A DNA stretch of 64,000 nt from Manihot esculenta (GCF_001659605.2 NC_035176.2:32978716-33042715), one strand, 5' to 3'; counted from the stretch's first letter, positions 22,533 to 35,466 are shown. Notes: a model not told the origin generated them from the letters alone. Made by a program: numbers and translations.

Positions 22533-25057
22533 TCATGAAACAGCTAGCCTTGAAGGTTTATTTTTGCTGTCGTCTGTCTCATTTGCATAGTATGGCTTGA
22601 GTCTACTCACATGAAGTACTAGGTGAATCTTCATCCACTGTGGTGGTTCCACTTTATATGCTACTGGCCCAACTCTGGCAACTATCAGGATTGGCCCTTC
22701 GTATTTGCGCACCAACCTTCGATCTCGGTTGCGAAGGAATCGCAGTTGTTCTCGTAGTAGCTTGATCATCACTAACTCTCCTACTGCGAACTCTTGAGGC
22801 CTTCGAGGTTCATCAGCCATCTTCTTCATGTCTTTGGATGCTTTCTATAATTGAGCTCATGCAATATTCGCATTTCGCTTCCACTCCTTCACGAATTGGT
22901 ATGCTTTGGGGTTTCTCCTTGTGTATGGCACATCAAGTGTATATGGTGCCAGCGGTTGTTGACCTGTAACAATCTCAAAAGTGCTTTTGTTACTAGTAGA
23001 GCTCTTTAAGGAATTAAAACAAAATTGTGCAACATCAAGAAGCATGGCCCATTTCTTTTGGATGGTACTGACAAAGTGTCGCAAGTACTCCTCTAACAAC
23101 CCATTGAATCTCACTGTCTATCCGTCAGTCTAAGGATGAAAGCTTGTTGACACATTTAGTTTTGTGCCTAAGATGTTAAAAGGCTCAGACCAAAAGATTC
23201 CTATGAACTGCCCATCTCTGTCACTGACAATGCTTTTAGGAACACCCCAATACTTCACAACATTCCTAAAAAAAGCTTTGGCCGTTTCTTCAGCTGATCA
23301 ATATCTCGACATCGGTTTGAATGTGGCGTACTTTGAGAACTGATCTATAACCACTAAGATATGATCATATTCCCCCACTTTTGGCAAGCCAGCAATGAAA
23401 TCCAAGGAGACTCTCTCCCAAGGCCTACTTGGAATTGGTAGAGGTTGCAGAAGACCTGCTGGTTTATGTCTATCTACTTTGTCCTGTTGGCACACCAAGC
23501 TAGTCTTTGTGTACTCTTGCACATCATCTTTCATGCGAGGCCAATAATAGCCATGTTTTAGCAAAGCAAGCATGCTCCACCAACCCGAATGTCTAACCCA
23601 TAGCATATAATGACACTCCTTTAACAACAATCTTCTAACATTCTCTACCTGTGGCACATATACTCGACTTCCTCTCATCAAAATCAGATAATTATCTATC
23701 CAAAATTGACGAGTTTTCCCTTCTTGTGCTAAACTCCACAAGGCCATTGCTTGGGGATCTTTCTTCAAATTCCCTCGAATCTGACTGCCCACTCATTCCT
23801 CCACTTGACTTCGAGACATATGAGCTATACGGTTAAGGGTGAACACTTCTGACTTTCTACTCAATGTATTTGCAACTCTATTGAAACTCCCAGGTTTGTA
23901 TTCGAATTGAAAGTCGAATTCAGCTAAGCATTCCTGCCACCTGGCTTGTTTTGGTGATAATTTTGGTTGTGAAAAGAAATGGCTGACACCGGTATTGTTT
24001 GTCTTTACTACAAACTTTGACCCCAATAAGTAATGCCTCCATGTACGCAAACAATGTATAACTGCTAATAACTCCTTTTCCTGGGCGGTGTAACAAATCT
24101 CTGCATCTTTCAGCTTACGACTTTCAAAAGCAATTGGATGACCGTCTTGCATTAATACTCCCCCCAATGCTAAATTTGATGCATCAGTCTGTACCTCAAA
24201 AGGCTTGTTCATGTCGGGTAGAGCTAATACTCTGTTCTGCTATGATAGCTTCTTTCAAATCATCAAAAGCAGCTTGGCACTCCCTCATCCATAGCCACTT
24301 GTTTCCCTTCTTTAGCAATTATGTAAGGGGACATACTTTATAGGAGTATCCCCTCACAAAACGCCTATAATAATTTGCCAACCCTAAAAAGGATCTCAAC
24401 TCCGTTACGCCCTTCGGCACACCCCATTCTTGAATGACTCTTATCTTACCCTGATCCATATATACGCGCCCTCGTTCAATCACATGGCCTAAGAACTTGA
24501 TTTTGGTTTGAGAAAAAGCACATTTTTCTCTCTTCGAGAAGAGTCTATTCTCTCTCAACTTTTCAAAGACTAAACGAAGATGTTCCTTGTGTTCCTCCAT
24601 AAAGGAGTTGTACACCACAATATCATCAAGATAGACCACTACAAATTGATCAAGGTACTCATGAAGTAACTGATTCATTAGAGTACAAAATGTTACGAGA
24701 GTATTGGTTAGTCCAAAAGGCATAACAAGATATTCAAAAGCACCATACCGTGTCACATAGGTGGTTTTAGGCTCGTCTCCTTCCTTAATCCGCACACCCT
24801 GACCAGAGATCTAATTTCGTGAAGAATCTTTCTTGGCCCAGTTGATCAAACAGCTCTGCAATCAGAGGTATAGGGTACTTGTTCCGCACAGTCACTTTGT
24901 TTAGTGCTCGATAATCTACACACAATCTCAAGCTTCTGTCTTGTTTCTTTTGAAAGAGCACCGGAGCACCAAATGGGGCTTTTGTTGGTCGTATGAATCC
25001 AGCTTCCAATAATTCATCTAGTTGTTTCCTCAACTCTGCCAATTCTGGTGGTGCCAT
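22533..25057 (-). pseudogene. pol: Decayed pol of element C: reverse transcriptase, RNase H, integrase
   Basis: In element order (descending coordinates): RT start 25057-24785 ([31 protein letters not shown]), RT core 24795-24319 ([12 protein letters not shown] and the catalytic YLDDIVVY, then FLGHVI and [15 protein letters not shown]), and RNase H 24212-23793 (EVQTDASNLALGGVL, KELLAVIHCLRTWRHYLLG). Integrase follows at 23792-22857 (HYYWPRM-like zinc-finger part, WERVSLDFIAGLPK, SDRDGQFIGIFW), with its C-terminal part at 22829-22533 (VRKYEGPILIVARVGPVAYKVEPP). The copy is dead: frames shift between blocks, integrase has stops in the conserved SFHP..DG.T stretch, and the residue expected to be the third catalytic acid is Val. 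Zinc-finger residues are also replaced. The protein order is that of Ty3/gypsy; the lineage is probably chromovirus, not certain. Confidence 0.88.
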
Positions 25058-25210
25058 TCGATAGAGAGCTTTTATGGGGGCCTTTGTGCCTGTAACAATT
25101 CAATTTCATGATCAATGCTTCGCCGAGGAGGCAGTACGGCCGGTAGCTTCTCAAGCATCAAATCTTGATATTTCAACATCAAATCTCTAATCTCTCTAGG
25201 GTATTGCGAC

Positions 25211-26336
25211 TAGGGATGTAAACGGGTAGGGTACCCGCAAAATTGAGAGTACCCAAACCCGAACCCGATTATATATACAATTCTCGAACCCGTCCCAAAC
25301 CCGTTTAATATTTTAATTTTACTATCCGAACCCACCCCAAACCCGTTTAACAATACCCGCATAATACCCGAATCCGATTTTTTAAATTCAATTCAATGAC
25401 AAAAACTACCAAATAAACTACCTAACACTTGCACAAACCAGCAGTAGGAGGAGAAATGTTCAATGACAAGAACCAGCAACTCAGCAACCCAGCAAATAAT
25501 GATTTATAATCAGATAATCATATTAATTTTCCATAAATTCTAAAAATCAACAGTATTACATTAATCAAATAGCAAATAATTAGATTTTTTTAACAGTATC
25601 CAAATAATCAGATTAATAGTCCATAAATTCTAAAAATCTTTAATAGCAACTAAAAATTCTTTAAGAACATGCACATAAAAGATCTTGATTATCAAAAAAT
25701 TTGATTGCAAACCTGAAGAGAGTTCCAATCAAAGGAGATGTCGCAGACGCCGATTGAGGAGAGGAAGGGTTGCCTTTAGAGTCAGTGAAGTGGGGGAGAG
25801 AAGCGTCAATTGAAAAGAGTAGATGTCACCGACTGGGGAGAGAGAAGGAGATATCGCCGATGTCGATCGGGGAGAAGGAAGAGTTGTCTCCAACTGGGAA
25901 GTCGGAGATGTTGCCGCTGTAGAGAGAGAAGGAGATATCGCTGACTAGGGAGAGAGAAGATTTATCGTCGACTGGAGAGAGAAAGGAGACGTCGCCGGTG
26001 CCAACTGGGCTACCGGCAGTCGTCAGTGAAGTGGGGGAAAGGCGTCAACTGAGAACTATGGGAAGGGAAGCGAGGGAGAGAGGCGTCGACGGAGAGAGGA
26101 AAGCAGAGTAAAATGAAAAAAGGAATTAGGGATTAGGGTTAGTTTTGTTAGTATAGCTAATCAGGTTCGGATAATGGGTATTCGATCACCTAATCCCGAA
26201 CCCTACCCGAATCCGAGACGGAAAAAATTTTTCAAACCCGAATCCGCCCAAATCCGTTTTGTAAAAACCCAAATCCGTCCTAATAGGGTTTGGGTGGATC
26301 GGGTACCCGTGAAAACTCGCCCGCCTGCCATCCCTA
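25211..26336. mobile_element. Non-autonomous hAT-like DNA transposon in element C pol
   Basis: The ends are inverted repeats: TAGGGATGTAAACGGGTAGG at the left, and a right end whose reverse complement begins TAGGGATGGCAGGCGGG and soon reads CGGGTACCCG. Flanking 8-bp duplications are ATTGCGAC (25203-25210) and ATTGCAAC (26337-26344), one mismatch. The terminal AAACCCGAACCCG-rich zones and the 8-bp duplication fit hAT. No transposase frame exists in 1126 bp. The middle (about 25730-26110) is a purine-rich degenerate tandem array. Confidence 0.82.
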
Positions 26337-26514
26337 ATTGCAACACCCCTTCACTCTCCTTCATTATGGGACTATTACATATGTCGGCTCTCTACGTTTA
26401 ACTCCCCTCTTGAAATGTAGAGTCGATAACATCTTCTTTTCACTAATAGGATACCACACAAGGCTTATCCCCCATCAAAAGAAGGCAGTTCGCCGCTGGA
26501 ACTGGGATAGCTTG

Positions 26515-28691
26515 TGTAACAGCCCGGAAATCGAATTGCTACCGGCGCTAGGATCCAGATCAGCTTAAGGCCGCCGGGACCCGTAGCAAGCCTATTGTGA
26601 ACTCTGTGTACCTGTGAAATCCCATACATGATCATATATTTCTGTAAAACTTTAAAACTTTCCCAGTACCAAGGCTCAACCTGTTCATACATCATCTCTA
26701 TACTGTCAACCCCAACTAGAGCTCTTACCTTTGCTCTAGGCGGGCTAACGCATACTGTGTTAAGCCTGAGTGGTCATACATTTAGAGTAAAACATTTACA
26801 TAAAAAGATCATGTATACAAAAGGATTACAACTCTTATCAATCAAGCACCAGTCTCTACACACTGAGCATATACACTGTCTCTGTAACATATACATATCC
26901 ACCCTAACTATTACATAGCTTTTCTCTTTCTCTGTACCCTGCTAACACTTCTGGACTCTGAACCTGCAAAACTGGGGTTAAGGGAGAGGGATGAGCTATA
27001 CTAGCTCAGTGAGCAGAACTATAAAACATATCTTAAACCATGATCTCATGGAATGCAGCACATCACAGACAAGCCACATCAAGGGTAAACCTGTCACCAA
27101 ATAGTCCCAGCATCATATGCCAGGGCGTAGTTAAAGGCTCACTGGACTTCCTGTCATCATAACATAACTTACACTGCCCCAGGGCCTTAGTAGGCACCTG
27201 GTCTTAGCGTCCCTTAATATGCCAGGGCGTAGTCAAAGGCTCACTAGACTTTCATAGCTATGCCAGGGCGTAGTCAAAGGCTCACTGGACTTCCTGTCAG
27301 GGACTATTGGATCATCCAGCATTTACCCACATCAACAACATAGATGCAATGCAACATATTCGTGATATCTAATGCAATCAGGCTAAAACCATAGCCATGA
27401 TGCATGAAATATGCTAAAAGCATTTCATTTGGCACAGTTAGAAGTTTAAGTTGAGTTCCACTCACCTCTGGCTGACTCTGAACTGACTCTGCAGGTTCTG
27501 AAGCAGTGCTCACTGCTGAACTCCCTGATTCCTCTGGTCCGTTCCTACTCAGGTGGACTCAAATGAGGGACCAAACTAACTCAAGAACATCTCAAGAAAC
27601 TCCCCAAAAAGCCCTCTAAAAGATCCTAAAACAATCATATAAAACATGCAACAGAAAGCTGGACATGGCACTTTCGGCGGCAGGTTCGGTGGCCGAAACC
27701 CCCCTCCAGAGACGAAACTCATGCATGTTCGGCGGCACCTTCGGCAGCCGAAAGTCTCGTCCAGAGACGAAACTCAACCTTCGGCGGCCGAACCTTCCCT
27801 TCAGAGACGAAAGTCCCAATGTTCGGAGGCAAGCTTTGGCAGCCGAAACTGCCTCCACAAGGGGTTCGGCTGCCGAACCTTCCTTCGGCGGCCGAACTTG
27901 GTTTTGCCCGTTGGGCAGAAACCTGCTCTGCTTCATGCAACCTTTACTCAAAACTTACCCAACATGCATATCAACTACTCCCAACTAGCATATACCATCT
28001 CACATGCATACAGAGGTCCAAAACTATCCTAAAACCTCAAACAAACAGATCAAACAACACTTAAACATGTTTATACACAAAAATCATCAAAAACCTCCCT
28101 TAACCTAAACATGCATAACTACCCATACAACTCCCATAAAACCTTCAAAACTCAAGAAAGGAAGGTCAGGATCTTCACTTACCCCTTCACAACAAGAGAA
28201 TAAAGGATCCCAACGTGGAGATATGGAGAAATCCTCTCTCAAAGTCTCCAAGCTTCCAACCTTTGCTCTTTTGCTCAAAAACTTCAAAAACACATGAAAA
28301 TCCATCAAAACCATGAAAGATGTAAGAAAACACATGAATCACTCAAGGAAGATCAAGTCTCACCTCAGCTCGTGCAAATGGAAAGAAAATCTTATCCATT
28401 TGACCGACCTAGGGCCTTTTATAGGTGGCTGGCCAGACCACCTTCGGCGGCCAAACGTGAAACCCGAAAGCCATGCAAGTTCGGCGGCTGAAAGTCACCT
28501 TCGGCGGCCGAACCTTGGCTTTTCTGCCTTGGTGCTTTTCTTGCAAAATCTCATTTCCTTTACACTTTAAAACATGTAAACTCTTAACAAAAACATATCA
28601 AAACATAACCCGAACCCTTCTAGGGCATTCCGACATCAGAACTGCCACCGGACGATAGGAATCCGATGCCGGACTCTAACCGGGTATTACA
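26515..28691 (-). mobile_element. Solo LTR of the GGCCGCC-motif family
   Basis: A single LTR (plus strand TGTAACAGCCCGG... to ...CCGGGTATTACA, 2177 bp) is flanked by the perfect 5-bp duplication GCTTG (26510-26514 and 28692-28696). No internal sequence is present, so recombination between LTRs removed it. It contains a leader motif cluster (27672-27897), a reverse TATAAAA at 28417-28423, a U3 motif cluster (28440-28515) and tandem GCCAGGGCGTAGT-type repeats near 27118-27300. Confidence 0.92.
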
Positions 28692-28774
28692 GCTTGTGCC
28701 TTTTTTAGGAAATCTATCCCAATCACAACATCAAAATCATCTAATGGTGTGACCGTGAAAGTTAGCTCCCCTTT

Positions 28775-29047
28775 CTAAGGTCCCATTTCGCAAGACACCG
28801 CATGAGCTACACCAACGGTGTTCAATGCCTCGGAATTGACAACCTTTATCTTCCCTTTTTCTACATGCACAGATAGCTTAAATTGAGTGACTAAAGCATC
28901 TGCTACAAAGTTATCGGTGGCACCTGTATCTACTAATGCTCTTGCATATTTCCCATTGATAACCATATCCACGTACATCAACCCTCTTCCCATAGTAGGT
29001 TTTTCCTTTTGCTTCTCCAAAGCTCCTAAGAAGCGTAGAGCTCCCAC
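28775..29047 (-). pseudogene. Protease fragment of element C
   Basis: The translated frame contains ARALVDTGATDNFVA, the aspartic protease active site of retroelements, with flanking VDMVINGKYAR as in the family. It reads in the same direction as the RT block but is separated from it by the solo LTR and the hAT-like element. It should process Gag-Pol in an intact element; here it is a relic. Confidence 0.85.
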
Positions 29048-29127
29048 TACTTATGGGTCATCCTCATCCATGCTTTGTTCACCCACTTGGAAATCTTTTT
29101 CTTCCTTTTGGAAGGCCCGCAGGGCAT

Positions 29128-30467
29128 TTAGAGCTCCTCGATGTGGACAGTCAGACACCCTATGTGACCCTTCACAAAGGAAACACTTTACTGAATTGGG
29201 CTTCGGCACTGAAACAACATTTGATCCTTGGGCCCGACTAACTTATCTCCCCATATTGAACTTTTCCCTTTCTAAGAAACCTGGCCAATTTGAACTATTC
29301 CCAGAACTTCAGTTCTTTCTCTTGACCCCTTTAGTTGAAAAATTGGGCCGAGTCGTTCCCCCACTTTGTGACTTATTCCACTTGTTAGGTCGGCTATCCT
29401 GAGGAATAGGGGGATTAAAATTTTTTTTTCAAAGCTGGAGAGGCGTAGTCATCTAGGCTCTCAGCTGCTGCAATGGCTGCATCGACATCCTTTACTTTTC
29501 GTCTCATCAACTTATTGAGGGCCCAAGGTTTCAAATCACTCAGGAACGTGAAGTACTTGTCAGGTTCGCCCATATCTTTTATATTCAGCGTCAAGGTTGT
29601 GAACTCCCTAACATAATCTCGGATGGAGCTCGTTTGTTGCAAATCTCTCAACTTCCATCGCGCGTTAAGTGCCACATTCTCGGGATGGAATTGAGCTTTT
29701 AACATTTGCTTGAAAGTCTCCCAAGACTCAATCTGGCCCTGTCCTGCTGTCGACTGTTCCACTTTCGATCGCCACTATAGCTTGGCTTCGTCTTTCAAAT
29801 ACATCGGGGCAACTATTAGCTTGTCCTCATTAGAATTTCATTTGGAGGCGTTGAAAAATGATTCCATATCAAAGAGGAAGTTGTCTACCTCTTTCGCATC
29901 CCTAGTCCCCGTATAGGCTGAGGTTCTGGGATTTTATCCTTCCTTAAACTATGGTAGTCAGCACTCAAACTACCAGTTGTCCTCATTAGCACATTCATTT
30001 GTGCCCTAAGCCCCTGTATCTCGTCTTCTATAGGCTTCATTGTATTTTCAACACCCTCTCTTATAGCATTCACGGTGTCTTTGACATTGTCCTTGATCTC
30101 ATCAACAACCCCCTACTAGGGAAGTGTGAGCATCAGCAAGAGATTTTAGATTGTCCATCACTTCATCAACTTGAGAGGCCACCGCCCCAAGTTCATTCAC
30201 TTTTGTTCCAAGATCACCCCACCGGGTGTCATTCCCAACAGGGGAATTTTGGGTTGGCTCCACCACCGTGGGTTCCCCTTGGCTTTTGGACAACTTGGCT
30301 ATCACAACCAATAGTTGTTCATTTTTCTCTTCTAGCAGTGCCATGCGCTGGTAAACAGTATCAAACTCCAGTGCCATCCCCTCTTGGGTGGTATATGTAT
30401 TAGACAATGCAGCAAGATCATTAACCCTCCCCTCAAGGGCATTAATAAGGGTTGCTGACTTCGTCAT
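29128..30467 (-). pseudogene. gag: Gag region of element C (fragmented)
   Basis: The N-terminal part (30467-30102) has a long helical, probably coiled-coil stretch (TLINALEGRVNDLAAL, MALLEEKNEQLLVVIAKL). The core (29762-29415) has WETFKQMLKAQFHPEN and LRDLQQTSSIRDYVREF, a typical retrotransposon gag domain. A zinc-knuckle-like CFLCEGSHRVSDC is readable near 29190-29130 after frame changes. Stops separate the parts. The first ATG sits just after the primer site at about 30500. Confidence 0.8.
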
Positions 30468-30509
30468 GCTTTCACACTGCTTGTAGATCGTTCAAGCTCT
30501 GATATCAAA

Positions 30510-31016
30510 TGTCACGGGCCCAGGCTTTGACACTCACTGGGGACCGTGTGGCACTTGACTTGAACACTATCAAGGCAAGTCAGCCGATGTATCTACACAT
30601 TGATCTGCACAACGAAGCATGTCGATTAGCCAAGAGGCTAGAACGTTATTAAAGCAAGCAATATATATATCAAGCAGATATCAGCATCAAACAAGCATAA
30701 TGACACAAGCAAGCCAAATATCGCATGTAGGCACAGAGATTTTAATAAAAGGGCTACTCATTTCATTTTAGGGGCAAAATAGTCATTATACAATTCCACA
30801 CAACGATCCTCACACCACTTGCAGACAGGGGGAATGCCTATAAGGAGTGGAGGCACAGCACAGGGACTCAATAGGCCTACGGTGGCCAGTTGGGCCCAAT
30901 CCTCACTAGTGGCCACCAGTGAGTCACTCCCCCCTAACGAGCCTTAGGAATAAGTTGAGCTGTGGTAGAAGGAGACATCAATATGTCTTTTGCCTAAAGT
31001 AAGCTGTGAGGTGTCA
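30510..31016 (-). repeat. Right (5') LTR of element C
   Basis: This 507-bp LTR starts TGTCAC and ends GGTGTCA. It is homologous to the two left parts. The primer site for tRNA-iMet (minus strand TTTGATATCAGAGC) lies just to its left. Confidence 0.85.
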
Positions 31017-31041
31017 CAACAAGACATGGACTAGGTAGCAG

Positions 31042-31500
31042 AGATCTGACTGCGAAAAAGAAGATTCAGACATTTTAACACCCGGACTATCGTCAAGACT
31101 AGCCTTTCCTTGATAGGTCGAGTCTTGGCACGGTGTTACTGTTACTGGATACTTTTTCGCTTTGCTTATGATTGCAGGATCATCAACCCATTAACTGACG
31201 ATATTCATTATCGAGTAGTCGGCCACATCATCATTAGATTTTTAGAAAATACTATATTCATCTTTAACTTCTTACAATATAAAAGGGAACGATCCGAGAT
31301 GCAAATGTACACTATTCTCTAATACTAAAACTCTAAGCAATTTATTGCATTCTCTTCACTCGTCACGATACTGACTTGTGCATCAAAGTGGTTGTCGTGG
31401 GCATCCGCCACCACATCAAATTTTCCCTCTTGCAATTTCTGCCCAATCATAGTATAATTCAATTTCGACCATGTTATCAATTTAATCTCAGCAACATGAT
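31042..31500 (+). repeat. Right LTR of old element D
   Basis: This is the diverged partner of 10737-11202, closing the outermost level of the nest. The ends are approximate and no clean target duplication was found. Confidence 0.65.
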
Positions 31501-34500
31501 ATATTTAGTTTAAAAATAATAAAAATATTGAATAAATTAAATATATTAATTTATCTAATATAAAATATTTCAATTGAATTTTATTATATTTGAATTGATT
31601 TTAAATGATTGAATTCCATCATGAATATAAATGAATTAAATTTTATTGACAAAATTCAAAATTTTCACTTAGAAGAATTGCATATCAAATATGGGCGTTA
31701 TAAGTATGAATTATCGATTTGTAAAGTTTGTGATTCGAATCAATTTTAGAATTGAAGCATTTTTAATTTAAAATAGTGTTGAATTAGAAATAATTATAGT
31801 TTGAAATAGTTAAGTTCAAAATCATTTCTCTTTCATTTTTGCTTTAATTTATTTTGATTTATTTTTTTTAAAACTATTATGATGATAATATTTTATATAT
31901 TATAATTCACAAATTTATAAAATTTAATTTATATAACTTATTTATTAAATTTTTTTATAATGAAAAAATAAAGAAAATCACAACTAATATAAAATTCTTA
32001 ATTTTTTTTTTTTCGAATTGAACTGATTTCGAATTTAGTTCAGATACTAATTCAATGGGAGATTGTACATGGCCATCCTATTATGCGGCTATAGTTCAGT
32101 TCATGATCGGAACTGATTTAACCGATCCAATCTCAACTTTAGCTGAGGCTAAATTTGGTTTGTTTCGTGATCTAAATCGGACGGTGGGGAGCTCTCCCCA
32201 TGGGCGGCCAAAATGGGCAGTCTAATTTAGAGAAATTGAGAAAAGCCCTCGTGGGCTTCACGGGAGGCTTCCCACAACTGGCCACATGATACCACCAATA
32301 CAATAATTCCAAGCTGCCGGCTAATCGATTTCTCTATTTTTATTTATTTATTTATTTTGCAGTCTTAATTTTTATCATTAGATATGTTCTGTTTAAGATA
32401 AAAGTTCTTTTATTATTATTATTATTACAAAAGATTATGAGTGTGGATAGAAAGCAAATACATCACATCGGAGCAGTTGTGGGAGAATGTCCCTAATCCA
32501 ATGCTTGCTTTTGCAGGATTAGGTTCAATAGTCTTCGCCAATTATGGGGAAAAGCAACGTTTGCATTATGGTAATGAATTATTGAGACTCATCATTTTTT
32601 TTTTTAATGATAGTTAGTCCATGATGAGTTGAATCGTAATAGTTAAATCTATCCAAAAGAAATATGAAGTGATTAGTTTCTATAGATATTTATTTTGATA
32701 TTTAAATTAATAAATTATTAAAAATAATATAATAGAAATATTGAGTTTAAAATGAATATATAAAAACATATATTTTGAATTGTATATATATTTTATTTTT
32801 ATATTATACAAAAATAAAATTAATTATCAAATCTTTTAAAAATAAGATTAATATCGGTTAATGAATAAAGAATTCTGTGAGATTTTCTAGATTATGTGCT
32901 CTGACAATAATTTTATACTATAAATGACTCCATCAACTTAGGACAGGGCAAGTCTTGTTATTTTAAAATTCGAGTGTTAGAATGAATGAATATTTTTTTT
33001 ATAAATAAAATTTTTACGATAGTATATAATAATTTATTAGAATTTATCATGGCATATTTTATAATTACAGCTCATAATTCACGTATCATCATTTATATAA
33101 TATTTAATAATTTAGTATAAACTAAAAATGTTTAATATTTTTATATATTACACTAAATAAATTAAGAAATGACACACCAATAACAATTTAATTAATTGAA
33201 TGCCTTACTTATGCTATGGACAATGCCAATATATATTATATGGATTATTTTTATCACATCATATTACAAAAAAAATATATATTTTTTTAATTATTCCTAA
33301 AGCAACAAAAGATAATGGGCATTTTAAATAAAGAAGATATATTTGTCATTAAGCACCTTAATCTTCAAGTATTGCTTAATATATGGTGCAATATATTCAA
33401 TATTGATAATTTATTTTTTAATTTTCAATAATTATGCATTCCACCAACATATTTATGGGACCCACACCTAAATTATTTTAGACATGGGTAGTGCTAGAAA
33501 TTTGGTACTCATGTAAAGCCACTAACTAAATATCTTAATTAATCAGTTGGTTAGGGTTTTTAATTTTTGTTTTTTTTATTATACAATATAATAAATTATC
33601 AGAATAAAAAGAAAAATTGTATTTTTCTTTTTTTACAAAAAGGTGTCATGGTTCTATGGATGGAGAAGGTTGTATTTTATTTTCATGGTCTTGGGGTCCC
33701 ACACTCTTTTTTTTTAGTGGAGTGGTGCCTTTGATTGATTGGCTCAGACATACACCGCTCCTCTAATAATGATAATTATTATTATTAACAAAAATCTGTG
33801 GGCACCTAACCCCAAAATTAATAGCTAATTATTTCGGAATATTAAAAATATGAATTTACATTTTTTTAATAATATAGGACGTAGAGTATCATGATGTCAT
33901 CTTTGCTTGTGATTGGAACAAAATTATAAATATCTTAATTGAGTTATTAAAATCAATTTGTAATGTTTTAATAATAAAACTTTAAAGCAAAATTTGAAAA
34001 AATTTCATAACAATTAAAATAATATTTTCTGAAAATAGAAAAAAAAAAAAATCTCCCAGCCTCAACTCCAGATGACACATTAATCGTATCAATAATCATA
34101 CAAATTCAAATTTAATAAAATAAAATTTAATTTAATCAACGAAAGACAATTTCAAAATAAAAATAGGACTAAGCAATTACTGAATTATTATGGAGAAATA
34201 TATATCGAATTCAAATTTTAATTACATTTATATGAAAAAAATATTAACAATGTTTTTAAAATTAATCTTAAATTTATAATAATAATAATAATAATAATTG
34301 TGAGTTGCCCATCGAATATCTTAAATTATATACTTTGTGCTTTAAACAATAGTAAAATGTTTACTAAAATCTGAATTGTAATATATTATATTATATTATT
34401 TAATATAAAATTTAAAAAAAAGGAAGCGCGCAGACACCACAGCAGCGCATCGTTGACTGTGTCAACTGTTATAGGTTATTTTTGCAAAGCCTTTAATAAT

Positions 34501-35459
34501 TAATAAAAACGATTTATTTTCTTTAAAAAAACAGCATATTCTATTAAAGGCGATAACGTTTTAATTTATCTCTAACCATTAATTTCGCCCTTTTTCTGGA
34601 AAAGTCAGGACATAATTGCCAAAATTTGAGGCATGTGTGACGTTAAGATCAGAAAACTATCAAAAAAATATTTTTTATTTTTAAAATTGTTTAACGAATT
34701 CAAGAAAAACTCTATAAAGAAAAATTAAGATTTGAAACCTCAAAACCTAAGTCCGCAATTATTGATTTCCACAAAGTGGGACTGAAAATTCATAATAGCA
34801 TTCTGCTACAAATAATTCTTGACTTTTTATTAAATCTTGATTTTAATTTCAGTTCCTATTTTCTGTTTTTTAAGAATAAAAAAAAAAACTTGTGTTATTG
34901 AAATTTATTTAAGAAAAAAATAAATAGAAGTTGATTGATTATAAAGATGTAAGCACATGAGTTGGCCATAGATTGGGTAATAGAATGCTGACCACAAACC
35001 ACCCACCCAATATAATGACAACTTCCATCACGCATATTTCACATTCCTTGTTGGAGTTGTCATATTGCTTGAAAAAGTACCAATAAAGCAAATTTAAACT
35101 TAACTTTAATTTGTTTAATTACAAAATTTCCAGTATAAGTAAACTGCTTCAACATTTATTTATTTATTTTTTTTAATTTATCAATTTTAACTGTCCTTAA
35201 CCTCTTTTACCAATAAATTACGTTAAGGCTTCACAATCAATTTCAGCAGACCGTAGTGTAAAAGATTACAGTTAAAAAGAAACAACAACAAAATAAATAA
35301 ATGCGAGGATGATTTTCCAGATTTGTAGGCTTGTCCTATAAATTTTTGAAAAAGGGAGATTTTTCATTCCAGTGTGCGGTGTGCCTCTTGCGGCTCTCTC
35401 AAGATTTTCCTGGAAACTAAATACTAGGTGCTCCTACGTCCACTTGCTTTTCTCCTCTC
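31501..35459. other. AT-rich intergenic DNA upstream of the CIPK gene
   Basis: No gene is supported. A somewhat less AT-rich island at about 32040-32330 (CGGACGGTGGGGAGCTCTCC region) has no recognisable ends. Simple repeats include ATT units near 32414 and AAT units near 34278. The part nearest the CIPK start is likely its promoter, including an inverted W-box at 34453. Confidence 0.5.
34453..34465. promoter_or_regulatory. Inverted W-box pair upstream of CIPK
   Basis: TTGACTGTGTCAA contains two TTGAC W-box cores facing each other with a 3-bp spacer, about 1.26 kb upstream of the CIPK start codon. W-boxes bind WRKY factors; occupancy here is inference. Confidence 0.35.
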
Positions 35460-35466
35460 TATATAT
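35460..35466 (+). promoter_or_regulatory. Candidate TATA box of the CIPK gene
   Basis: TATATAT lies in a CT-rich stretch about 260 bp upstream of the CIPK ATG. Transcription starting about 30 bp downstream would place both small upstream ORFs in the 5' leader. There is no direct evidence for the start site. Confidence 0.4.

Larger units (their letters stand above)
11538..31016 (-). mobile_element. Element C: decayed Ty3/gypsy LTR retrotransposon hosting several insertions
   Basis: Two LTRs begin TGTCAC and end GGTG(A/T)CA. The left one is 11538-11874 plus about 22002-22155, split by element E; the right one is 30510-31016. The coding strand is minus. Reading from the right: a primer site TTTGATATCAGAGC (tRNA-iMet type, about 30496-30509), gag fragments, a DTGATDNF protease, reverse transcriptase, RNase H and integrase, then a purine tract (reverse of CCCTCCCCTTAA at 22156-22167). 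The order PR-RT-RH-IN defines Ty3/gypsy. Stops and frameshifts occur throughout. I found no clean target duplication (CTAAG on the left, CAACA or ACAAG on the right). Insertions: E with F in the left LTR, a hAT-like element and a solo LTR in pol. Confidence 0.85.

Noticed and set aside
28887..29402. 171-codon plus-strand ORF
   Set aside because: It is antisense to the gag-protease region of element C, where protease DTGA and gag motifs read on the minus strand.
11533..31021. Target site duplication for element C
   Set aside because: Left flank CTAAG and right flank CAACA/ACAAG do not match well enough; I do not claim a duplication.
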